From: Clostridiales bacterium
GTDB taxonomy: Bacteria > Bacillota > Clostridia > Lachnospirales > WQUN01
NCBI GenBank assembly: GCA_031254075.1
Contig: JAIRVD010000391.1
Location: 1 to 6,318, forward strand
Length of the DNA: 6,318 bases
Reading direction: 5' to 3'
Shown here: piece after piece, positions 1-5,168 of the stretch
Layout of the letters: each line of letters opens with the position of its first letter
Numbering within the stretch: position 1 is the first letter of the stretch
Notes under the pieces: generated by a model
Seen by the model: the letters and a program-made list of their open reading frames with translations, nothing else
The model's database searches: none
What the model was told of the DNA's origin: nothing
Position numbers and translations under genes: made by a program

Positions 1-1175
1 ATTTGGCGATGGCAACAATTAACCGCGATATGGGACGCGATTTGTTTTATCAGTATCGCGGATATTTCGGCTTCGGCGAACGCACCGGCATCGACCTGCC
101 GGGCGAAGAATCTGTTTCAAGCCCCGCTGTTATGTATCCTTATTCGCGGCTTCATGCCCTTGAAATGGCAACATCCGCAATGGGACAGGGTTTTAACGCA
201 ACGACAATTCAAACGATAACGGGTTACACCGCGTTGATTAACGGCGGAGACCTTATGCGCCCGTATCTTGTTTCGCAAATTGTTGATTCTCGTAACACCA
301 TTGTGTATGAAAACGAACCTGCCGTTGTGCGCCGCGTTATTTCGCCCGAAACCTCTGCAATCATGCGCTACGAATTGGAACAAGTCGTTGCGCGGCGTCC
401 CGGGCGCGCCGACGAATTGGCAGGCTCGGGTTTTCGCGCCTACATCGCGGGACACACAATCGGCGGAAAAACAGGAACCGCTCAACAGGGCGCACGCGAC
501 GCGGGCAATCACAACCTGTCATTCGTTGCGTTCATGCCTGTGAATAATCCGCAATATCTCGTTCTCATGACCATCGACCATATCGAAGACTCACGACGTT
601 ACGGGGGCGACACCGTTACGCCAATCGTTCGCGAATTCTTTCTCGACCTGATTCGCCTCAAAGGCATCCGACCCACCACCAACGACGACGATAACGCCAT
701 CGCAACCGAACTCATCGGCAACCCGATGCCCGACTTCACCGGAGTCCGCGTTTCCGATGCCGTTCGCAACATCCTAAACAGAAGAACAGTCGGCTACCAA
801 GTCGTCGGCGGCGGAACAACAGTCTCACACACTTGGCCTGCGGCAGACCAGCAATTCCCCACATCAAATCCCGTAATCCTCTACACCGACCCCGATACGC
901 GCATCTCTGAACGCATGGTATCCGTACCCAACGTCACAAACCTCCGCGCCGAAAACGCCGAATTCCTCCTGACCGAAGCCGGTCTAATCCCCATCCTCTT
1001 CCAAGAAACCCGCACAAACAACATCATTCCCGACAGCGTAAACGATCGCACCGCACAACCCGAACCCGCCACCAACTCCACCCCCGCACCAATAAATTAC
1101 ACCGTCTACCAACAATACCCCACCCCCGGCACCGAAATCGAACAAGGCACTCAGGTGATGATAAGGGCGCGGTAG
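1..1175 (+). CDS. Class B penicillin-binding protein (FtsI/SpoVD/PBP2x-like), C-terminal part with two PASTA domains; 5' truncated by window
   Basis: This is the C-terminal part of a D,D-transpeptidase that cross-links peptidoglycan outside the cytoplasmic membrane during septation or spore cortex synthesis. The first complete codon is at 3 and the frame is open to the window edge, so the true start lies upstream. Counting from that codon, FGFGERTGIDLPGE (22-35) and the ATSAMGQG block (56-63) are typical of the family, and the KTGT active-site motif is at 156-159 (nt 468-479). The catalytic SxxK is outside the window. The SxN motif should sit right at the left edge, since the partial codon xAT followed by LAMA fits SxN-L-A-M; this is inference. 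Two PASTA-like repeats follow, about 237-297 and 304-390. The second contains an Asn/Pro/Thr-rich insert (about 336-365). SpoVD usually has one PASTA and PBP2x two, so the exact orthologue is unclear. The next gene is convergent and not murE. The 3' half switches to C-ending codons. Confidence 0.93.
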   Translation, partial: LAMATINRDMGRDLFYQYRGYFGFGERTGIDLPGEESVSSPAVMYPYSRLHALEMATSAMGQGFNATTIQTITGYTALINGGDLMRPYLVSQIVDSRNTIVYENEPAVVRRVISPETSAIMRYELEQVVARRPGRADELAGSGFRAYIAGHTIGGKTGTAQQGARDAGNHNLSFVAFMPVNNPQYLVLMTIDHIEDSRRYGGDTVTPIVREFFLDLIRLKGIRPTTNDDDNAIATELIGNPMPDFTGVRVSDAVRNILNRRTVGYQVVGGGTTVSHTWPAADQQFPTSNPVILYTDPDTRISERMVSVPNVTNLRAENAEFLLTEAGLIPILFQETRTNNIIPDSVNDRTAQPEPATNSTPAPINYTVYQQYPTPGTEIEQGTQVMIRAR

Positions 1176-1205
1176 GGGAACCGCAATGAATCCATATTTA
1201 AAATA

Positions 1206-1238
1206 AAAAAATGCCGTGCGACGTGCGCGGCATTTTTT
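1206..1238. terminator. Bidirectional rho-independent terminator between convergent genes
   Basis: The left arm 1206-1216 (AAAAAATGCCG) and the right arm 1228-1238 (CGGCATTTTTT) are perfect inverted repeats of 11 bases. The 11-base interval can add T-G, G-C and C-G pairs, leaving a five-base loop. The arms end in six A on the left and six T on the right, so a U-run follows the GC stem on either strand. It lies 30 bases after the PBP stop and about 20 bases after the stop of the minus-strand gene, as expected for a terminator shared by both. Confidence 0.9.
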
Positions 1239-1257
1239 ATATGAATTTATTATTCAA

Positions 1258-2346
1258 CTATTCCATCAGATATGACAAAATCGTAATACTGCCATCAATG
1301 TCTATTGAGAAAGTGGTGAACGGCAGGATTTGGTCAAAGAATGTTATGGGGATGTACGTATAGCCGTCATAGATTTGAGGTGCGGCTTCGAGGGAGCGGC
1401 GTTGGGTATGTGTGCCGTAGACGATGTATTCGTTATCGTTGGGGTTCAGTTCGATTAGGAGGACGCCGTTGCGAGCGATTGTGACGCGTCCGCTGTATTC
1501 GTCCCAGATGACGTCGAAGCCGAGTTGACCTTCAAGCATTGCGCGAAGCGGAATCATTTTCAGGTCGTAGGGACCGTCTTGGCGGTAGTCGTCGGGGTAG
1601 AGGACGACGGAATTTATGTTGGCGAGGATGATTTCGATGGTATCGACTTCTCCCTCTCTCGCGGAAAGGCGGAAGCCGTCGAAGAGAATTACAAGGCTGT
1701 AGTCGGTAAGGTAGAACGCTTGATTTGCGAGCGAAGCGGAAAGCGCGGCGTGATAGAGTTCGGGATTACTGCGGATGCGTTCCGCGAGGATGCGTTCCGC
1801 GAGCGGAATGATGTCTATTCCTGTTGCTTCGTTCATGGAGATAATGCTTCCGTTTCGGGCGGAAAAATTAACGCTGCGGGCAAGGGTTTGCGGCAGGGTT
1901 GTGGAGATGTTTGCGTATATGACAATGGAAATGATTTCCTCTGTCGGGTGATACTCATAGCTGAAGGTGATTGAGCGTGCGCGAAGACGTCTTGCTTCGG
2001 CTATGAGGGAAGTCACGATATCGTCGGTGATGTTGGCGTTGATGAAATCGGAAGAATCAAATGAATCGCTTATAACGGGAATAACACCGCGAATATCCAA
2101 GCCTTCTTGGCGGCGTGTGTGCGAACTTTCTTGAAGCATGGAAGAACGCCAGGTGCGAACGGGCGCGGTAGGTTGTGTATTAACATTTGTCAGCGACGGC
2201 GCGGGGATATAGACATTTCCCGGAGGCGCGTCGTCGCCCTGAAGCGGACGTGCGAACATTGTCATCGGCGCGAATGCAAATACAAAAAGCACGACCACGA
2301 TTAACGCGCCGCGCAATATTCCTGAAAAGCATCCGTTAGTTTCCAT
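1258..2346 (-). CDS. Exported/membrane-anchored protein with DUF3298-like region and copper amine oxidase N-terminal-like domain
   Basis: This is a predicted 362-residue cell-surface protein of unknown function. A short N-terminus with one Arg leads into a hydrophobic segment (about 11-31, ALIVVVLFVFAFAP), a signal peptide or membrane anchor. A low-complexity stretch to about 75 follows. Residues about 95-245 resemble the DUF4163/DUF3298 fold of RsiV-type and PdaC-type surface proteins; the clearest part is NQAFYLTDYSLVILFDGF (208-225). Residues about 261-356 match the pattern of the copper amine oxidase N-terminal domain: IPLRAMLEGQLGFDVIWD, then VTIARNG, then YIPITFFDQ. This domain is common in Firmicutes surface proteins lacking any oxidase, and no oxidase catalytic domain is present, so enzyme activity should not be inferred. 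I prefer the ATG at 2346 to the in-frame GTG at 2355, because GGAG lies 8 bases before the ATG and overlaps the GTG. A perfect 15-base tandem duplication encodes LAERI twice (182-191). It ends at a bidirectional terminator and is divergent from the CNBD operon. Confidence 0.85.
   Translation of the reverse strand: METNGCFSGILRGALIVVVLFVFAFAPMTMFARPLQGDDAPPGNVYIPAPSLTNVNTQPTAPVRTWRSSMLQESSHTRRQEGLDIRGVIPVISDSFDSSDFINANITDDIVTSLIAEARRLRARSITFSYEYHPTEEIISIVIYANISTTLPQTLARSVNFSARNGSIISMNEATGIDIIPLAERILAERIRSNPELYHAALSASLANQAFYLTDYSLVILFDGFRLSAREGEVDTIEIILANINSVVLYPDDYRQDGPYDLKMIPLRAMLEGQLGFDVIWDEYSGRVTIARNGVLLIELNPNDNEYIVYGTHTQRRSLEAAPQIYDGYTYIPITFFDQILPFTTFSIDIDGSITILSYLME
1774..1803. repeat. 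Perfect 15-bp tandem duplication inside the DUF3298/CuAO-N gene
   Basis: The unit GATGCGTTCCGCGAG occurs at 1774-1788 and again without any change at 1789-1803. Being 15 bases it keeps the reading frame, and on the minus strand gives a doubled LAERI (residues 182-191 of the encoded protein), in a helical stretch just before the NPELYHAAL segment. Absence of any silent difference suggests a recent slippage duplication. Confidence 0.9.
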
Positions 2347-2354
2347 AATGACCA

Positions 2355-2358
2355 CTCC
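2355..2358 (-). promoter_or_regulatory. Ribosome binding site that decides the start of the minus-strand surface protein
   Basis: On the minus strand, GGAG is followed by eight bases (TGGTCATT) and then ATG at 2346-2344. The upstream in-frame GTG (2355-2353) shares its first G with this GGAG, so it cannot use it as a Shine-Dalgarno sequence. Confidence 0.7.
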
Positions 2359-2419
2359 GCACTCAGAATTTCATACATGCATTTAAACATTTATATTTGA
2401 AAAATACAATTACAAATCT

Positions 2420-2448
2420 ATTACATTTAGTTGGCGATATGATATAGT
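2420..2448 (+). promoter_or_regulatory. Candidate sigma-70-type promoter of the CNBD-DUF2225/alcohol dehydrogenase operon
   Basis: A possible -35 ATTACA (2420-2425, four of six consensus bases) and a possible -10 TATAGT (2443-2448, five of six) are separated by 17 bases, in an AT-rich stretch ending about 50 bases before the ATG. A gapped palindrome TTGG...CCAA (2431-2457) covers the -10 element. The region 2347-2496 must also hold the promoter for the divergent surface-protein gene. A TATAAA at 2395-2390 on the minus strand could be its -10, but I find no well-spaced -35. These assignments rest on eye matching only. Confidence 0.4.
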
Positions 2449-2480
2449 ATATTCCAACGCGAGTATAAAGTTAATTTTGA

Positions 2481-2487
2481 AGGGGAG
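2481..2487 (+). promoter_or_regulatory. Ribosome binding site of the CNBD-DUF2225 gene
   Basis: AGGGGAG lies nine bases before the ATG at 2497. It is a strong Shine-Dalgarno match and supports this start, which also places the first beta strand of the cyclic-nucleotide-binding fold close to the N-terminus. Confidence 0.75.
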
Positions 2488-2496
2488 ATTTTCAAA

Positions 2497-3852
2497 ATGG
2501 ATATTCAAATGCTGATGAAAAATTCGAAAGCAAAAAAATTTCCGAGCGGTCATGTAATTATTCGTGAAGGCAATAAGATGGGAAATGAAATGTATGTAAT
2601 CCTGCAAGGAAGCGTCGATGTTATAAAAAATTATCAGATGGAAAACGAAATAATAATTTCATCTTTAAGTGCGGGAAATTTTTTCGGAGAGATGACACTT
2701 TTTTTGAACAAGGAACGCGGCGCAACCGTGATTGCAAAAAGCGATGTAACCTTGTTTGTAATAGAACGCGACGCGGCATATAAATTTTTTGAAACACAGC
2801 CGCAACTTACTTACTTAATCGTAAAAACATTATGCAAAAGGCTTGAGGAATCAAATCAGGCGTTGGCGAATGCAAAGGTGCCCGGTTTTTCCGCAGACGG
2901 AAATCACCCGAATAAAATGCAGACGGAAAAGCTTTTCACCGCACCCGCGCCGAAACCCGTTGAGTCTGCAAAACCCGCCGCATCTGTTGCACCGGCTTCG
3001 TCGGCTGTTTCCGCCGCGGCTTGGGCGGCGGCTTCGGCTTCTTCCGGGTTTATTTCAGATACTCCCCCGCCCGGGTTTATTTCCGATATCCCGCCAAACG
3101 CGAGTGCGCTTCCGCCCGACCTTTTCCCCGAGGGGCATAAGCTCTACGAAATTCCGCCGCAACCCGTTCCCGATGACCTTGTTTATAAGAAGAATTTCAA
3201 ATGCCCCGTTTGCGAAAAAGCGTTTCCGGGGTATTCGGTGCGCACAACGCGCCTTAAAGTCGAAAGCCGTGACCCCGATTTCCGCAATATCTATAAATCC
3301 ATTGATACAACTTATTTCGAAATCGTCACATGCCCCGATTGTTATTTCAGCATGTTCGACGCGTCGTATGCCCAGCCGATTATTTCGCGGCTGAAAGAAA
3401 ATATAAAAGAAATTACTCCATTTAAATATCAATTGCAAATGGATATCGTAAACGACCGCAATATCAACAATGTTTTCGCGGGATATTTTCTCGCGCTTAA
3501 AGGCGCGCCGCTTTTTTACAAATCATATGAAATGTTCGCCGCGAAAATTTGGCTGCGCCTCAAATGGCTTTACGCCGACGCGAAAGACAAGGAAATGGAA
3601 GAATTCGCAGCTAAAAACGCCCACCAAGCATATTTAGCGGCGTTCGAAAAAACCGACGCGTCGCCCGAAGCGATTCAACAGCTTTGCGTCCTGATGGGCG
3701 AACTCAGCCTCATCGTAAAAGATATGCCGAACGCGAAATTATTCTTCGTCAAAGCCCGCTCGAACAGAAACGGAAGCAAGGCACTTCTCTCTCAAGCCGA
3801 AGACGGTATCGAAAAAATCAGAAAAATAGAATCGGGACCATTACAATTCTAA
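2497..3852 (+). CDS. Cyclic-nucleotide-binding domain protein fused to a four-cysteine DUF2225 module
   Basis: This is a predicted soluble cytoplasmic protein of 451 residues. Residues about 12-122 form a CRP/FNR-type cyclic-nucleotide-binding domain, with FPSGHVIIREG at the start and the phosphate-binding cassette FGEMTLFLNKERGATV at 63-78. Glu65 and Arg74 sit where cyclic-nucleotide-binding members have their sugar and phosphate contacts, so ligand binding is plausible, though the ligand is unknown. A Pro/Ala/Ser-rich linker follows (about 130-228), including a 9-residue repeat containing GFISD. Residues about 232-300 match the start of DUF2225: CPVC (236-239) and CPDC (279-282) could bind a metal such as zinc, with conserved DPDFRNIY between. 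The rest (300-447) looks helical and may hold TPR-like repeats. There is no helix-turn-helix, so it is not a CRP-type DNA-binding regulator, and its output is unknown. It is the first gene of an operon; its stop overlaps the Shine-Dalgarno sequence of the dehydrogenase gene, and only 12 bases separate the two genes. Confidence 0.9.
   Translation: MDIQMLMKNSKAKKFPSGHVIIREGNKMGNEMYVILQGSVDVIKNYQMENEIIISSLSAGNFFGEMTLFLNKERGATVIAKSDVTLFVIERDAAYKFFETQPQLTYLIVKTLCKRLEESNQALANAKVPGFSADGNHPNKMQTEKLFTAPAPKPVESAKPAASVAPASSAVSAAAWAAASASSGFISDTPPPGFISDIPPNASALPPDLFPEGHKLYEIPPQPVPDDLVYKKNFKCPVCEKAFPGYSVRTTRLKVESRDPDFRNIYKSIDTTYFEIVTCPDCYFSMFDASYAQPIISRLKENIKEITPFKYQLQMDIVNDRNINNVFAGYFLALKGAPLFYKSYEMFAAKIWLRLKWLYADAKDKEMEEFAAKNAHQAYLAAFEKTDASPEAIQQLCVLMGELSLIVKDMPNAKLFFVKARSNRNGSKALLSQAEDGIEKIRKIESGPLQF
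3044..3088 (+). repeat. Two-copy 27-bp-period repeat encoding a GFISD linker motif
   Basis: CCGGGTTTATTTCAGATA (3044-3061) recurs as CCGGGTTTATTTCCGATA (3071-3088), with one difference in 18 bases and a period of 27 bases, so the frame is kept. It encodes SGFISDTPP followed by PGFISDIPP in the linker between the nucleotide-binding domain and DUF2225. The pattern could be a local duplication or a short peptide motif kept for partner binding. Confidence 0.8.
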
Positions 3853-3857
3853 AGGAG
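3851..3857 (+). promoter_or_regulatory. Ribosome binding site of the alcohol dehydrogenase gene, overlapping the upstream stop codon
   Basis: AAAGGAG begins inside the TAA stop (3850-3852) of the upstream gene and lies seven bases before the ATG at 3865. This arrangement suggests translation of the two genes is linked on one mRNA. Confidence 0.8.
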
Positions 3858-3864
3858 ATGCGTT

Positions 3865-5043
3865 ATGCAAAATTTTCAAATCCAAACTCCCACGAATTTA
3901 GTTTTCGGAAAGGGAATGCAACATCAAATCGGGACACTTGTTAAGCCGCTTGCGAAAAAAGTTTTGTTGCATTACGGCGGCGGAACGGTGAAAAAACTCG
4001 GTCTTTACGATGATACGAAAAAGTCGCTGCACGCGGCGGGTGTTGACTTCGTGGAACTCGGCGGCGTTGTGCCTAATCCGCGGCTTGAGCTTGTGTACGA
4101 AGGAATTGAGCTGTGCAAAAAAGAAGGCGTGGATTTTATTCTCGCAATCGGCGGCGGAAGCGTGATTGATTCCGCGAAGTCGATTGCGGTCGGAATGTGC
4201 TGCGACGGCGATGTTTGGGATTTCTTCATTGACAAGGCGCAGGTGAAAAAGGCGTTGCCCGTTGCGACGATTTTAACGATTCCGGCTGCCGGAAGCGAAA
4301 TGTCGCAAAGCGCCGTCATCACAAATGAAAAAGAAGGACGCAAACACGGCATGAGCAGCGATTTAATCCGCCCCGTAATAAGCATCGTTAATCCTGAATA
4401 TTTCACAAACCTGCCGAAATCTCAGCTCGGAAACGGCGTTTCGGATATCATCAGCCACATCTTTGAAAGATATTTTACCAACACGAAGAATTGCGACATT
4501 ACAGACGGGCTTTGCGAATCCGTTTTGAAAACCGTTATGAAAAACGCGTTAATTGCCGCAAGCGACCCGAAAAATTATGAGGCGTGGTCAGAAATCGGGC
4601 TTGGCGGAATCATCGCGCACAATAATTGGCTCGGCATCGGACGTTCGCAAGACTGGGCGTGTCACGGCATGGAACACGAACTCAGCGCGTACAATGACGT
4701 CGCCCACGGCGCGGGTCTCGCCGTCCTCACGCCTGCGTGGATGAAATACGTTTACAAAGAAAACATAAATATGTTCGTGCAATTCGCCGTAAACGTAATG
4801 GGCGTCGATTCCAGCTTCCGTGACCCCGACGCCATCATATCAGAAGGAATCGCCCGTCTCGAAGAATTCTACAAAAAACTCGGACTCCCCCAAAAACTCT
4901 CCGAACTGAGCATTCCCGAATCCGCCTTCGAAGATATGGCGAAAAAAGCCACTAACGCTTTTTTTGGCGACGAAAGAGGGACAGGCAATTTCAAACGCCT
5001 CATGTGGCAGGATGTTGTGGAGATTTATAAATTGTGTAAGTAA
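3865..5043 (+). CDS. Iron-containing alcohol dehydrogenase, YqhD/butanol dehydrogenase (Bdh) type
   Basis: This 392-residue cytoplasmic enzyme of the group III metal-dependent alcohol dehydrogenases is full length for the family. Relatives such as E. coli YqhD and clostridial BdhA/BdhB reduce aldehydes (butyraldehyde and others) to alcohols with NAD(P)H; the substrate cannot be read from sequence. Visible hallmarks are N-terminal FGKG, a glycine-rich GGGTVKK (38-44) at the position involved in nucleotide binding in YqhD, the AIGGGSVIDSAK motif (94-105), and the metal ligands Asp194, His198 (GVSDIISHIFERYF), His267 (ACHGMEHELS) and His281 (DVAHGAGLAVL). These four fall at the same residue numbers as the published YqhD ligands, so an intact active site is very likely. 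The start is fixed by AAAGGAG seven bases upstream. It is the second gene of an operon behind the CNBD-DUF2225 gene, with no visible promoter of its own, and is followed by a strong terminator. Leucine codons become almost only CTC after residue 255. Confidence 0.95.
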   Translation: MQNFQIQTPTNLVFGKGMQHQIGTLVKPLAKKVLLHYGGGTVKKLGLYDDTKKSLHAAGVDFVELGGVVPNPRLELVYEGIELCKKEGVDFILAIGGGSVIDSAKSIAVGMCCDGDVWDFFIDKAQVKKALPVATILTIPAAGSEMSQSAVITNEKEGRKHGMSSDLIRPVISIVNPEYFTNLPKSQLGNGVSDIISHIFERYFTNTKNCDITDGLCESVLKTVMKNALIAASDPKNYEAWSEIGLGGIIAHNNWLGIGRSQDWACHGMEHELSAYNDVAHGAGLAVLTPAWMKYVYKENINMFVQFAVNVMGVDSSFRDPDAIISEGIARLEEFYKKLGLPQKLSELSIPESAFEDMAKKATNAFFGDERGTGNFKRLMWQDVVEIYKLCK

Positions 5044-5069
5044 AAGCTTGCCCCTGATTTTAAATAAAT

Positions 5070-5125
5070 ATGAGGTCGTAACGAAACAGAAGATTTTTTT
5101 CTGATTCGTTACGGCCTCATTTTTT
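5070..5125 (+). terminator. Long rho-independent terminator after the alcohol dehydrogenase gene
   Basis: The arm 5070-5085 (ATGAGGTCGTAACGAA) pairs with 5105-5120 over 16 positions with one T-G wobble. An A-A mismatch follows, then a second stem of five pairs (CAGAA 5087-5091 with TTCTG 5099-5103) closing a GATTTTT loop. Six T (5120-5125) follow the stem on the plus strand. On the minus strand the hairpin is followed by ATTTATTTAAAA, a weaker U-tract, so it may also stop transcription of the convergent transglutaminase gene, whose stop lies about 48 bases away. The rest of 5044-5168 shows nothing else. Confidence 0.88.
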
Positions 5126-5168
5126 AGGAGATGTTTTTAATTTTATTTTCAATATGTATGTGAAGCCG

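Noticed and set aside
1525..1974. Plus-strand reading frame of 149 codons antisense to the surface-protein gene
   Set aside because: The minus strand has a signal segment, domain matches, a good ribosome binding site and a terminator. The antisense frame has none of these.
1258..2346. Copper amine oxidase enzyme
   Set aside because: Only the small N-terminal-type domain is recognisable. The large catalytic domain with its topaquinone tyrosine and copper histidines is absent.
2353..2355. GTG as start of the surface-protein gene
   Set aside because: It overlaps the GGAG that is properly spaced for the ATG at 2346, and has no better ribosome binding site of its own.
2410..2607. Minus-strand reading frame of 65 codons across the divergent intergenic region
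   Set aside because: It overlaps the start, ribosome binding site and first 37 codons of the CNBD gene, and no protein features are visible.
2843..3394. Long overlapping plus-strand reading frame (183 codons) inside the CNBD-DUF2225 gene
   Set aside because: Its translation is Arg/Pro/Leu-rich without domain features, it has no ribosome binding site, and it lies wholly inside a gene with clear domains. It is a frame shadow of GC-rich codons.
2497..3852. CRP/FNR-type transcription factor
   Set aside because: Only the nucleotide-binding half of that family is present. No helix-turn-helix follows; instead there is a linker and a cysteine-rich DUF2225 module.
4005..4406. Minus-strand reading frame of 133 codons opposite the dehydrogenase gene
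   Set aside because: It is antisense to the conserved nucleotide-binding half of the dehydrogenase; Ser/Pro/Thr-rich low-complexity translation and no start signal.
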